A stretch of 64,000 nt of DNA from Acidobacteriota bacterium (GTDB lineage: Bacteria > Acidobacteriota > Polarisedimenticolia > Polarisedimenticolales > Polarisedimenticolaceae): assembly GCA_029861955.1 (NCBI GenBank), contig JAOTYK010000001.1, forward strand, positions 62,001 through 126,000. Direction: 5' to 3'. A program made the position numbers and the translations under genes. Shown piece by piece: positions 46,361 to 56,300 of the stretch; the stretch's first letter is position 1, and every line of letters begins with the position of its first letter. The notes beneath the pieces are model-generated. The model saw only the letters and a list, made by a program, of their open reading frames with translations, did not search any database and was not told the DNA's origin.

Positions 46361-46873
46361 ATGACTGAAGAAACTTACGAGAGCGCCGCACGCATGCACA
46401 AGGACCGAGTCTACCAGTATGCCCGCATGATGCTTCGTAGCGAGGCCGAAGCCCAGGACGTGGCTCAGGAGGCGCTGATCCGTCTCTGGGGTCATCGGGA
46501 GACCGTGGATTTTTCCCGCGTCAGGGCGTGGCTATTACGAACGGCGAAGAATCTCTGCATCGATCTGATTCGGAAACGTCAGGTCCGTGCCGAGGTTGAC
46601 GACGGTGACGCCGTCGTCAACGAACAGCGGGCGATGGGCCACGGAGCATGGCAGCAGGTCCACGCCGGTGAGCTCGGTCAGATGATGAGCGATGCACTGT
46701 CGAGCCTCAAACCTCAGGATCGCGCGGTCGTGGTCTTGCGGGAGATCCAGGGCATGCCCTACGACGAGATTGCAGAAACCCTCGAGATTCCGATCGGAAC
46801 GCTCAAGGCCCGACTCCATCGGGCCCGTGAGCGGCTGCGGACACGACTTGTCCGCACGGGAGTAACGTTATGA
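46361..46873 (+). CDS. ECF-type RNA polymerase sigma factor
   Basis: This sigma factor of about 170 residues has region 2 (YQYARMMLRSEAEAQDVAQE, then ALIRLWGH) and region 4 (IQGMPYDEIAETLEIPIGT). The start is uncertain: ATG 46361 is chosen, with in-frame TTG 46349 and GTG 46337 as alternatives. It overlaps the downstream anti-sigma gene by four bases (ATGA), and two DUF4252 genes follow. Confidence 0.87.
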   Translation: MTEETYESAARMHKDRVYQYARMMLRSEAEAQDVAQEALIRLWGHRETVDFSRVRAWLLRTAKNLCIDLIRKRQVRAEVDDGDAVVNEQRAMGHGAWQQVHAGELGQMMSDALSSLKPQDRAVVVLREIQGMPYDEIAETLEIPIGTLKARLHRARERLRTRLVRTGVTL

Positions 46874-47484
46874 AGAGAACTCGACAAGAGGACGGGGGGA
46901 TGTGCGAGCAGGTTCGCGCCTGGACCCACAGACTCCTCGACGCCGACCCGAGGGATCCGCTCTCCGCGAGCGATCTCGCAGCACGGGATCGTCATTTCGC
47001 AGGTTGTAAGCCGTGCCGCCTGGAAGCCGAAGAGATGCAGCAGGTGCAGTACCAGTTGCAGTCGCTGTCGATGGACGCGTTACCCGACAGCATCCTGGAT
47101 TCGGTTCTTGAGCAGACGGTTCGTCGTCGATCGCACAATCCGTTCTTCGGATTCATGGTCGATTGGCGTCTGGCGGCCGCCGCGGTCGTCACGGTGGCGC
47201 TCATCGGCTTCACGGGGCTCTATCGGACGGAGCCTGCCGGGCCACCGGCGGCGCCGATCGACCGCGCCCAGGTCGACACCATCCCCCAGGAAGATCTCGA
47301 GCGGGCCGCCCAGGAAGCTCGAGTGGCTCTGGCCGTCACCTCTCGCGCCTTGCGACGGGGCGGGGCGGCGGCCCATCGGGCCCGGGAAGTGATCCGTGAC
47401 GAGGTTTCGACGGCGTTGCGTGAAATTCCGATCCAGTGGCCGACAGCGTCGGAGCCGGGTCGGCAAGGAGGCGGAGATGTTTAA
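46870..47484 (+). CDS. Zinc-finger anti-sigma factor (membrane)
   Basis: This 204-residue protein has a zf-HC2 motif (Cys12, His42, Cys46, Cys49, in HFAGCKPC), one transmembrane helix (LAAAAVVTVALIGFTGLY, about 100-117) and a short extracytoplasmic tail. This is the standard anti-sigma layout, and the gene overlaps its sigma partner. Its stop is overlapped by the start of the DUF4252 gene. Confidence 0.85.
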   Translation: MKRTRQEDGGMCEQVRAWTHRLLDADPRDPLSASDLAARDRHFAGCKPCRLEAEEMQQVQYQLQSLSMDALPDSILDSVLEQTVRRRSHNPFFGFMVDWRLAAAAVVTVALIGFTGLYRTEPAGPPAAPIDRAQVDTIPQEDLERAAQEARVALAVTSRALRRGGAAAHRAREVIRDEVSTALREIPIQWPTASEPGRQGGGDV

Positions 47485-48004
47485 GCGCTTATTCATCGGC
47501 AGTTGCACGTTGCTGATGGCGTTCGCCTGTATGGCGGCCGACCCCCCTCCTGGACAGATCGATCCGGAACAATTTCTGCGGCTGGCCGACGACGAGGATG
47601 TGCGCATCGAAGTCTCGCTCCGCGGTGCACTCCTGAAAGCGATCACCAAGATCGATCCCGAGCTTCACGCCCTGGCCGGCGGACTCGAGTCGATCAACGT
47701 GGTGGTCCTGTCGCTCAAGGAGGCCGAGCTGGATCGCACCCGTCGGCAGGTTCGCCAGATCGACGAGGACCTCCAGAGTCGCGGGTGGCAGCGCCTGGCG
47801 CGGGTTCGAGAGGAAGATGCGGAGATCAAGGTCCTGGTGCTCAATAACGAAGAGCAGATCCAGGGGCTTGTGGTCATGGTCATCGAGATGTCCGAGGGTC
47901 AGCTGATCTTCGCCAATGTGGCCGGGGAGATCGATCTCGAATCGCTCAGCCAGATCGGCGAGCAACTCGACATTCCAGGACTGGAGTCGATCGATGTGGA
48001 CTAA
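47477..48004 (+). CDS. DUF4252 secreted protein
   Basis: This 175-residue protein has a signal peptide ([20 protein letters not shown]). The body includes [20 protein letters not shown] and [20 protein letters not shown], matching DUF4252 proteins that are often encoded next to ECF sigma factors. Cys and Ala near the cleavage site do not form a clear lipobox. ATG 47477 has AGGAGG six bases upstream inside the anti-sigma gene. Probably an envelope stress target or modulator, by context. Confidence 0.78.
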
Positions 48005-48596
48005 CAGAGGCTCGAGGCTGACGCGCCACTCTCTGTTCTTGCTGTCACTGGTGGTCGGGATCGTTTCCACCGGTTGCATTCGTATGACCGGTCCCGAGTC
48101 CCTCCGACGCGACGTTCGCCGAAGCTCCGGCGTGGAGCTCGAGAAAGAGGCTGGGATCACCGTGACGCGATCCGGGGTCTGGCTGGCCCGGATGGGGCTG
48201 AGTTTCGCAAACGAGCCCGACATCCCCAGGCTCAGGGGACTCCGCCGAGTCGAGGTCGGCGTCTACAACTTAAGTGGCTATCGCGATGGCCGCTCCGCGG
48301 CCGACAGCGGAGCATTCGATGAGGTTTTCGAGGATTGGAACGCGCTCGTACGGATGAACGATGGCGACGAGCAGGTTCGCGTCCTGACTCGCGAAGACGA
48401 CGGAAAGATTCGTCAGTTGCTGGTCGTCGTCGCGGCGGAAGACGAGTGGGTGCTTGTCCGGCTCCGGGGTCGTCTTGATCGTCTCATCGAGGAGGCGATC
48501 CGCTTCGGTTTCGATAGTGCCGAACGTCCGGATCTATACCAGCGTTCGCGGGAGGAGCGGGGACTCGAGGAGCCTAGTCAAAGTCCAGCGGATTGA
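47994..48596 (+). CDS. DUF4252-like lipoprotein
   Basis: This 200-residue protein has a lipoprotein signal ending VVGIVSTGC (lipobox). The body has [16 protein letters not shown] and [20 protein letters not shown], similar in layout to the preceding DUF4252 protein, so the pair is probably a divergent tandem duplication. ATG 47994 overlaps the preceding stop by 11 bases. It converges with the small zinc-motif gene. Confidence 0.75.
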
Positions 48597-48867
48597 TTCG
48601 GCGTTCGTCCTTGTCTTTCTTGGCCTTCTCTTTCGCTTCCGCAAATTTCTTGTCCAGCAGGTCGTCCCTATTTTTCTGTTGCTGGAACGCTCGGTCGAAC
48701 GCTTCCTGACGGCGTCCGGCCCCCGCACGAACGTTCTGCACGGCCTCGTCGAAGGTCTGGTCCGTTTTCTTCTTCGGACGCTCTTCGGAGACGATCGCCT
48801 CGGTGGCGACATCGACCCGAAGTCGGGTCTCGCAGCACGGGCAGTGAACTGTGACGATCTCTTTCAT
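48574..48867 (-). CDS. Small protein with a CPCC zinc-like motif and a charged tail
   Basis: This 97-residue protein starts [20 protein letters not shown], a probable half zinc ribbon, followed by a long charged helix ([20 protein letters not shown]). Function is not recognised. It overlaps the Smr gene as ATGA and is the last gene of the sigma operon on this strand. Confidence 0.65.
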
Positions 48868-49193
48868 GGTTCGGTCCTCTTCGTCCCATTCTGGTCATCC
48901 GTCGTGGGGGCGTCAATCTCAGGCCGACGTAGCCGGACGATCGTTGCGCCCCACCCCCCCCGTTCCGAAGGCGCGTCTCGATAATCTTCCACCTCAGGGT
49001 GGGCCTCAAGCACATCGCGAACCCGTTGGCGCTGAAAGCCAATGCCCCTGCCGTGGATGACACGCACCTCGCTGAAGCCCGCCTCGACGGCGGCCTCGAG
49101 GTAGGACGCGACTACGTCGGGGATGTCCCGTGGGCGAAAGGGGTGGAGGTCGATGAAGTCCTCCACGGGCATCACGTGCTCGTGATCACTCAT
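48864..49193 (-). CDS. Smr-domain protein
   Basis: This 109-residue protein consists almost entirely of an Smr domain: DLHPFRPRDIPDVVASYL, then EVRVIHGRGIGFQRQRV and the closing GGWGATIVRL. The HGxG loop is the nuclease-associated motif of MutS2 C-terminal domains. Stand-alone Smr proteins cleave or bind nucleic acids, for example in ribosome rescue. The start overlaps the anti-sigma stop by 8 bases (ATGAGTGA). Confidence 0.88.
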   Translation of the reverse strand: MSDHEHVMPVEDFIDLHPFRPRDIPDVVASYLEAAVEAGFSEVRVIHGRGIGFQRQRVRDVLEAHPEVEDYRDAPSERGGWGATIVRLRRPEIDAPTTDDQNGTKRTEP

Positions 49194-49986
49194 CGCGAGG
49201 GTCTACAAGTCGAATCGGTCGTTCATCGAGCGGTAAGGGGATCGAGCAACCGTCGGCCACGAGAACATCAGCGCCGGCCATCGGAATCGCCCGGACGACT
49301 ATCTCGTCACCCTCGACGGTCCAGGTGAACGATCCGCAGCCATGCCTGAGGTGATTGCGTCCGATCAGGAGGGAGCGTGAGTCCTCCTGCTGGACAACCC
49401 GTATCTCGTCGGGCCCGATCATCGATGCTTCGATGATGACGCCGTTCACCTGCGGCGCGGCGACGTCCATCATCTCGGCGACGCCGACGTCCGCATCCCG
49501 TGAATCGACCGAACGCTTCTTGGCGAGATCCTTCTGTTGTCTCTTCGCTTCGGGAGCCCGCTGCTCGAGTCGCATCATGCCCTCCGCGTCTCCCTCCGCG
49601 TCTTCCTCCGCGAGTTTCTCCTTGGCCGATTCCGTCGCGACGGTGGTGGACGGCTGAGGCGACTCGGGCGGCTGAACAAGTTGCGGGCCGAACAGCACGA
49701 GCACGAGGCCTGCGGCAACCGCCAGGCCGACATACGGCCACGGGCTCGATCTTCGACTTGTGGGGGACTCGAATTCCTCTCGCGCGCGGGCGTAGAATGC
49801 GTCGCCCAGAGGTTCCGCCGTAGGATCCGCTCGCAGCGCGTCGCGTAACGTTCGATGGCGAGAGACCTCGGACGCCAACGACTCGTTGTTCGCCATCTCT
49901 CGTTCGAAGGACACGCGGTCGTCGGCCGACATCCGCTCGTCCAGATAGTCGTGAACCCGGGACATCTTATCGTCGTGTGAGCTCAT
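49186..49986 (-). CDS. Anti-sigma factor-like single-pass membrane protein
   Basis: This 266-residue protein has an N-terminal cytoplasmic helix bundle (HDYLDERMSADDRVSFEREM) without zinc ligands, a transmembrane segment (about 85-103, PYVGLAVAAGLVLVLFGPQL) and a charged coiled-coil-like region (about 120-160). A small C-terminal domain contains CGSFTWTVEGDEIVV and VADGCSIPLPLDERPI, with two cysteines that may form a disulfide. It overlaps the sigma gene by four bases, which marks it as the partner. Confidence 0.75.
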   Translation of the reverse strand: MSSHDDKMSRVHDYLDERMSADDRVSFEREMANNESLASEVSRHRTLRDALRADPTAEPLGDAFYARAREEFESPTSRRSSPWPYVGLAVAAGLVLVLFGPQLVQPPESPQPSTTVATESAKEKLAEEDAEGDAEGMMRLEQRAPEAKRQQKDLAKKRSVDSRDADVGVAEMMDVAAPQVNGVIIEASMIGPDEIRVVQQEDSRSLLIGRNHLRHGCGSFTWTVEGDEIVVRAIPMAGADVLVADGCSIPLPLDERPIRLVDPRDE

Positions 49987-50621
49987 GCCGACGACTCCAG
50001 TAGGTGACGCATCTCGGCCCGCGCTCGGGCGATCCGCGATCGCACGGTTCCCACCGGGACGTCGGTGACCGAGGCGATCTCTTCGTAGGAGAGGTCCTCG
50101 ACCTCACGGAGGAGCAACGTCCAACGCCGGGTAGGTTCGAGGTGTCTCAGGGCTCGTTGCACCGCGACCGCCTCTTCCCGGCGTTCAAGATGTTGCTGTG
50201 GGTCGGGAAGATCCGCGGCCGGCTCGATAAGATCGGTCTCATCTTCGGCCGCCGAGCCACCGAGGCCACGAAACCAATCGACCATGCGGGATCGGCTGCG
50301 CGACCTGAGCCGATTCTTCCACAGGTTGCCCATCGCGCGGGTCAGGTAGGTCGCAAGGCTGGAGCGACCTTCGAACCGTTTCAGTGCCGGGAGCCCCTTC
50401 AGCAGCGTCTCTTGCACGAGGTCCTCCGCATCGGCGCGTTGGCTGCACAGACGAAGCGCCAGTCGAAACAGTCGTGGTCCCTGTTCGCGCGCCACCTGCT
50501 CGAAAGCGTCCCCGTCCCCTCGACGGATCCGTTCCAGAAGATCGGCGAGTTCGGCATCGGGTCCCACCTCCTGGTGGTCATGGACACCGCTAACGACTCT
50601 GGGTTCCCGGGAATCTTTCAT
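49983..50621 (-). CDS. ECF-type RNA polymerase sigma factor
   Basis: This 212-residue sigma factor has region 2 (RLFRLALRLCSQRADAEDLV, then QETLLKGL) and region 4 (VEDLSYEEIASVTDVPVGT). The RpoE-like region 4 sequence VPVGTVRSRIARAR is clear. It lies 10 bases after the LolA-like gene and is followed by its anti-sigma, Smr and zinc-motif genes, all overlapping. Confidence 0.9.
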   Translation of the reverse strand: MKDSREPRVVSGVHDHQEVGPDAELADLLERIRRGDGDAFEQVAREQGPRLFRLALRLCSQRADAEDLVQETLLKGLPALKRFEGRSSLATYLTRAMGNLWKNRLRSRSRSRMVDWFRGLGGSAAEDETDLIEPAADLPDPQQHLERREEAVAVQRALRHLEPTRRWTLLLREVEDLSYEEIASVTDVPVGTVRSRIARARAEMRHLLESSA

Positions 50622-50631
50622 CGGTCAGAAT

Positions 50632-51588
50632 TCAGGGACTCTTGGGTGTTCCGATCTGTTCATCCGTGTCGATCTTGATGAACTGGTAATTCGCGTAGAT
50701 CCGTGACGAGGCCCGTGTGGGAACCACCTTTCCGGTCGCGACGGCGCGAAACGTGTTGTAGCGCAGGCGGGTGGGAAAGCGGAGTTCCTTGTCTTGATAA
50801 CGAAAGTCGATGTCGGCGCGGTAGCCCAGCGGCTTCGGTGCGGTGCGTAACCCCAGCACGTTGAACGAACTCTGATAGCGCCTGAACATCGCCTCCAGGC
50901 GAGGCGTCTGCCCCGAAGGCTCGGCGATGACATGCAGCGGGGTGTTCGTGACGACGTCGACGAGCACTTTCCCTTCCCACTGTCGGATATCGCGACCGTC
51001 GGTGTAGGGCAGGCCACCCTTGAACTGGATCTCGTAGACCCAGTCGAATCCGTCGAAGCGCTCTTCCAGCATGCGGAAAGAAAAGTAGGACTTATTGAAG
51101 CGGCTGAAGAGGTAGACCCACGCGTAGGCCGGCGGGAATGGGTCGGCGTCGCTGATCTCCCCATCCTTCAAGTTCTTCCCGTCCTTGCGATACTCGCGTC
51201 GACTCTCTCGTAGGGATTCGCCGTCGGAGCCCTGCAGGAGAAGATAGCTGTACTCCCGCTTGGTTTCGTTGCTGACCCCGCCATCGCCGTCGTAACTTGC
51301 CTGCAGCGACGTCTCTTGACAGAAGAACTTCTCTGCGTGGGCCGCATACCGCTCGGCGCTGAGATAGAGCGGCTCGAGAAACTCCTCACTCAGTCCCCAC
51401 TCCTTGCCGTTGTCCTCGACGATCGGCTTCAGACCACCGCTGGCTTTCGGCGGCTTCTGACGGGGGAGCGGCGGCGGGATCGGGTCGACCAGATTGGGGA
51501 CTCCGTGGGTCGGGACGATCGGGACCAGGAGGAGAGCGACGGCGAGCAGGCCGACCGATAGAGTGGCGGTCCCGGAACGGTGTGTCAT
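50632..51588 (-). CDS. Secreted LolA/DUF-like protein
   Basis: This 318-residue protein has a signal peptide (LSVGLLAVALLLVPIVPTHG). The Pro-rich linker PIPPPLPRQKPPKA is followed by a beta-rich domain with EYSYLLLQGSDGESLRESR and DWVYEIQFKGGLPYTDGRD, similar in layout to outer-membrane lipoprotein-sorting proteins (LolA/LolB fold). It precedes the ECF sigma gene by 10 bases on the same strand and may be part of the same envelope-stress unit. Confidence 0.6.
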   Translation of the reverse strand: MTHRSGTATLSVGLLAVALLLVPIVPTHGVPNLVDPIPPPLPRQKPPKASGGLKPIVEDNGKEWGLSEEFLEPLYLSAERYAAHAEKFFCQETSLQASYDGDGGVSNETKREYSYLLLQGSDGESLRESRREYRKDGKNLKDGEISDADPFPPAYAWVYLFSRFNKSYFSFRMLEERFDGFDWVYEIQFKGGLPYTDGRDIRQWEGKVLVDVVTNTPLHVIAEPSGQTPRLEAMFRRYQSSFNVLGLRTAPKPLGYRADIDFRYQDKELRFPTRLRYNTFRAVATGKVVPTRASSRIYANYQFIKIDTDEQIGTPKSP

Positions 51589-51717
51589 TCGAATCCTCCC
51601 GGCCGATCTTCAGGGCCGTTGTGAACCCTTGACAGCCGCCGATGCCAATCCTAACCCGTCCGCCTGCGAACTGCCCGTTATCCTGGGATCGACCTAGACT
51701 GCGACCGGAAGAAACCG

Positions 51718-52680
51718 ATGCCGACAAAGAGCAAGAAAGACTATTACGCGGTTCTTGGCGTGGCACGCGGTGCCAACGACAAGGAGATCAAGAGCGCCTA
51801 CCGCAAGCTGGCGCGGAAATTCCATCCCGATGCCAATGCCGGGGATCCGGCCGCCGAGGAGCGCTTCAAGGAGATCTCCGAGGCGTTCGCCGTCCTGTCC
51901 GATCAAGAAAAGCGGCAGCAGTACGACCAGGGCGGGCACGACGCGTTCGGGGCGGGATTCGACCCCTTTGCCGGTTTCGATGTGCGAACCAGCGGCATGG
52001 GCGACCTCTCGGACCTGTTCGAGATGTTCATGGGCGGTGGGGCCGGCCGACGTGGCCGACGGGGCGCCGTGGGGCGAAGGGGTCGGGACCTGACCCACGC
52101 CATCCGACTTCCGTTCAAAGAGGCCATCCAGGGATCGACCGTCGATATCCAGGTGCCGCGGGTCGGTGTCTGTGGCACCTGTGGTGGCCGAGGGTCTCAA
52201 GGAGCGAGCGGTTGCGCGAGTTGCCACGGCTCGGGGACTCGTCGGGAAAGTCAGCGAGTGAAGATTCGCATTCCTGCGGGAATCGAAGACGGTGGGAAGC
52301 TTCGACTTCGCGGAAAGGGCGATGCCGGGAGCGGCGGGGCGCCGTCGGGCGACCTGTTCCTGGAGGTTCGCATCGATCCCCACCCGTCTCTCAATCGAGA
52401 CGGAAGAAACCTGCAGACCGACGTGACGATCGGGATCGGGACGGCGACCCTCGGCGGTCGTGTTCGTGTGCCGACGCTCTCGGGATCGACCGAAATTCAG
52501 GTTCCCGCCGGTGTTCGGAGCGGGCAGAAGCTCAGGATCCGAGGTGAAGGGGTCCCCGCAGGAGACGACCGAGTCGCAGGGGACCTACTGGCCCGGATCG
52601 TGATTCAGGCACCGACCGACCTGGACGAGGAATCACGGAAGCTGATCGAGGAATTTCGCCAGCGAAATCCCGACAGTTAG
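51718..52680 (+). CDS. dnaJ: DnaJ-type co-chaperone with half a zinc finger
   Basis: This 320-residue protein has a J domain (about 6-72) with the HPD tripeptide in RKFHPDANAGD, a Gly/Phe-rich linker (about 75-120), and a C-terminal substrate-binding domain (about 175-315). The zinc region has only two CxxCxGxG-like units, CGTCGGRG and CASCHGSG (about residues 151-173), where canonical DnaJ has four. It would stimulate DnaK ATPase. Upstream, TTGACA (51629-51634) is followed after 17 bases by TAACCC, a weak -10. Confidence 0.9.
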   Translation: MPTKSKKDYYAVLGVARGANDKEIKSAYRKLARKFHPDANAGDPAAEERFKEISEAFAVLSDQEKRQQYDQGGHDAFGAGFDPFAGFDVRTSGMGDLSDLFEMFMGGGAGRRGRRGAVGRRGRDLTHAIRLPFKEAIQGSTVDIQVPRVGVCGTCGGRGSQGASGCASCHGSGTRRESQRVKIRIPAGIEDGGKLRLRGKGDAGSGGAPSGDLFLEVRIDPHPSLNRDGRNLQTDVTIGIGTATLGGRVRVPTLSGSTEIQVPAGVRSGQKLRIRGEGVPAGDDRVAGDLLARIVIQAPTDLDEESRKLIEEFRQRNPDS

Positions 52681-52710
52681 CCGCTGCGTCGAGCAGGGTA
52701 TGCTGGGTCG

Positions 52711-53136
52711 ATGCTTCGTTGGTTCCATCCCGCCGTGGTCCATTTCTCCATCGCGTTTCTTGCCGCCGGTGGGGCAGTCGGCTGTCTTGGCTATCTGAGC
52801 CGACGACCGCGTTGGATCCGGGTGGGTCATCAGCTTCTGGCCGTCGGGTCGCTCTGCCTGCTCCCGACGCTGGTGACCGGCTATCTCGCTGCCAATTCGG
52901 TGACGACCGGGGCGGTCGCGACGGAACTCCTTGCGGATCACGAGGTTGCCGGCTGGATCCTGACCGGGTGTGCCGCGATAACCCTGCTCTGGCTCGGGAG
53001 CTACCGAGGAGAAATCCCCGCGGGGCAAAGGAATCCGTTTGCGATCTGGTTGGCGATACTGGTCTCGGCCGTCCTTTACGCCGCCCTCCTGGGCGGGAAG
53101 CTGGTCTATATCTACCAGGTGGGAACCGGGGCGTAG
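52711..53136 (+). CDS. DUF2231 family membrane protein
   Basis: This 141-residue integral membrane protein has four hydrophobic segments. MLRWFHPAVVHFSIAFLAAG holds the HP..VH..IA motif of DUF2231, found in small membrane proteins linked to haem or redox functions. Function is unknown. It lies 30 bases after dnaJ. An inverted repeat (GCGGTCC 53146-53152 with GGACCGC 53165-53171) after its stop may help end the transcript, but it has no T run. Confidence 0.78.
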   Translation: MLRWFHPAVVHFSIAFLAAGGAVGCLGYLSRRPRWIRVGHQLLAVGSLCLLPTLVTGYLAANSVTTGAVATELLADHEVAGWILTGCAAITLLWLGSYRGEIPAGQRNPFAIWLAILVSAVLYAALLGGKLVYIYQVGTGA

Positions 53137-53294
53137 GGGCCTCTCGCGGTCCGATTGTCCGCAGGGACCGCTGTTCCGACCTGCCAACTCCCGAATATCC
53201 CGTATATTCCCGAAATCCGATCGGGGGGTCAGGGTAGACGGGACCGGTTTTCGATCGTATGACAAGGCTAAATATCCTTACTAGGTGAGAGCTT

Positions 53295-53314
53295 GCGGGA
53301 GCGCGTGCTCCTGC
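53295..53314 (+). other. Hairpin abutting the ribosome site of the CotH gene
   Basis: GCGGGAGC/GCTCCTGC (one wobble, loop GCGT) directly abuts GGAGGTGA at 53315. It may protect the 5' end of the message or adjust ribosome access. Seen in sequence only. The rest of 53137-53329 shows no gene. Confidence 0.45.
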
Positions 53315-53329
53315 GGAGGTGAAGGCGAA

Positions 53330-56300
53330 GTGCGGTCACGATGGTTGAGTCTTCGCAAGCTTCTTGGGTTGGTGGGCGTTCTGGTGGTGCTCTGGGCACC
53401 GGTGTCCGCCGATGTCGTGATCACCGAGCTGATGTACAACCCTGCGTCGGGCGATAACCTCGACGAGTTCATCGAGATCTACAACACCGGTGGCGGTGCC
53501 GTTGATCTGACGGGTTGGTGTTTTGACGGCGTCGTGTTCTGCTTTTTGCCGGCCACGATGATTGCGGACGGGCAGCGGCTCGTTATCGCCGCCGACGCAG
53601 CCCAGTACACTGCGACCTACGGCGGAACGGCGGATGGTGTCTTTACGCTCGAGGTCAGTAGTGACGGCGAGCGCATCGCGGTCCTTGACGACATGTTGGT
53701 CGTTGTCGATGAAGTTCAATTCGAAGATGTCGCCCCCTGGCCCATCACTCCCGACGGTCTCGGCCCTTCGCTCGAGGTCATCGACCCGACCCTCGATAAT
53801 TCGACGCCGCGAAACTGGCGTGCATCGCTGGCCAACGACGGCACTCCCGGGGTCGTCAATTCTGTCAACGCGGTCGGATATCCGGCGTGGGTGCAGAACG
53901 TTCAATTCCCGGCGCCGGCGATCCCGCTCTCGACGATTACCGTGACGGCTGAGCTTCTGGACGCGGCATCGGCAAGTCTCTACTACAAGATCGACTTCGG
54001 TACCGAGGTTCAGATTCCGATGCTGGACGACGGTGCCAACGGGGATGGTGCCAGCATGGACGGAGTCTGGGGCGCCATCATCCCGTCGCAGATCGCCGGA
54101 ACGCTGGTGCGGTTTCGCGTCGAGGTGACCGGTACGAACGCCGATATCCGTTATCCGCGGGACGACGACACCGTGACGTACGACGGCACGGTCGCCGTCG
54201 ATACCGGTTTGACCTCCGCATTACCGATCCTTCACTGGTTTATCGATCCTGTCGACTACGCGGACGCCCTCGCTCACAAGCTCACGGACGAAACCGAGCC
54301 GGCCGTTCTTTACTACGATGGCACGCTCTACGACGGCATCGAGACACGGGTCCGAGGGCAGTCCTCTCGGGGATGGCCGAAGCCGCCATGGAAGATGCTG
54401 TTCCCCCAGGGACACAAGTTCCAGGCGCCGGATCTGATCCTGAGTCCGGTCGACACGTTCAGTATTCAGAGCAACTACGCGGACAAGACGCAGATCCGCG
54501 AGGTGCTGGCGTGGGAGAGTTTCCGCGATTCCGGCGCGCCATTCCTGCAGACATTTCCAGTCCGAGTCGAGCAGAACGGGCAGTTCTTCGGCTTGTATAC
54601 CTATCTCGAGGCGCCCGACGCCGAATGGGTGCGGCGCTCCAATCTCTCTAGCACGGCCTCTCGGTACAAGGCCTTCGACGACATGCGGGAGCGTGGTCCC
54701 GAGTTTCAGCTTGTGCCCTACTACGAGAAGAAGACTCGCCTGACTGAGAATTACCAGGATCTCCACGACCTGATCTTTCAGATCAACAATCTCTCCGGCG
54801 CGGCCCTCGAATCCTTCCTCCTGGACAACGTCGATCTACCGACGATGGTCAACTACATCGCGGTCAGCAATCTGATCCATAACAACGACCACCTGAAGAA
54901 GAACTACTTCCTCTATCGGGAGACCGAGGGCAGCGCCAAGTGGGGTGTCCATGCATGGGACCTCGACCTGACCTTCGGGCGGAACTTCTTCGGCTCGTCG
55001 CTGAACGACACCATCTGGGCCGACCATGACTCGATCCCCGGTGAGGATGTGGTCGTCTCGCCGAGTCATCCGCTGCTCGGGACGATCGATCGGCGAACCG
55101 TCCTCGGGAATCTGAATCGATTCCTCGACCGCATCCTCCGTAGTGGAGAGGACGTCGAGTCGATGTACTTCCGACGTCTTCGAAGCATCATGGACCTGCT
55201 CTTGGTCGAGGGTCGATACGAGACCCGAATCGATGAGCTGTACGCTCAGACATCCGTCGAGGCCGCCCTGGATATCGTGAAATGGGGGCAGTACGGTGTG
55301 GCGCAGACTCAACTCCAGGCGATCGATATCCTCAAACAGGACTTCATCGAAAAGCGACGCACCCATCTGTACGTGACCCACAGCGTCTGTAATATCCCCG
55401 ATGCCCAGTCCCCGATCGCCGACGTCATCATCAGCGAAATCATGTACCAACCGGCCGGTGGACTGCCCAATGCGGATCAGGAGTTCATCGAGTTCTACAA
55501 TCCGTCGGTGATCGATGCCGTGGATATGAGTGATTGGCGACTCGACGGTGTCGCTCTGACGTTTCCGCCGGGTACGGTCATCCCTCCCAACGGCTACATG
55601 ATGGTCACCAAGAACGAAACGCTGTTTCGTCAGACGTACGGCGGCGGCCATTACGTCGCTACGGCCTACTCGGGATCGTTGAACGATCTTGGCGAAACGT
55701 TGACTCTGAGAAATGAGTTCGGTGCGGTGGTCGCATCGGTCAAGTTCGAAGCGGTTGCGCCCTGGCCAACTGACGCCGCGGGCATCGGAGTTTCGCTGGA
55801 GTTGATCGACGTGACCCTCGGCGAGTCCCATGTGGGCAACTGGGCCGCCAGCAGTTCCATGGGTGGGACGCCCGGTCTTGCCAACACCGCTTCCGGGTCC
55901 GTTGCCGCCGTACCGGCCTTGACGATCAACGAGGTGTTGCCCGTTAACGCAACGGTCAACATGGATGAGCAATCGGAGTCCGATCCATGGATCGAGATCT
56001 ACAACGCGGGACCTGCGATGATCGATCTCCAGGGATACCATCTGACCGACGACTACCTCACCCCGACGAAATGGACTTTCCCCGCTTCCAGCGACGTCTG
56101 TTCCGAATGCTGGCTGCTGGTCTGGGTGGACGGCGAAACCGGTGACGGACCCCTTCACACGAGTTTCGCGCTCAATTCCGGCGGCGGGTCGATTGCTCTG
56201 ACCGACGCGACCGGCGCCCTCATCGATTACGTGAATTACGGCAGCTTGCCAGCCGATGTCAGCTTTGGCCGTTTCCCGGAGGAGGACACGGCTTTGCGGA

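Noticed and set aside
51629-51657. Promoter of dnaJ (TTGACA-N17-TAACCC)
   Set aside because: The -35 is perfect but the -10 is poor and the heat-shock-type -10 is not evident, so I did not list it as a feature.
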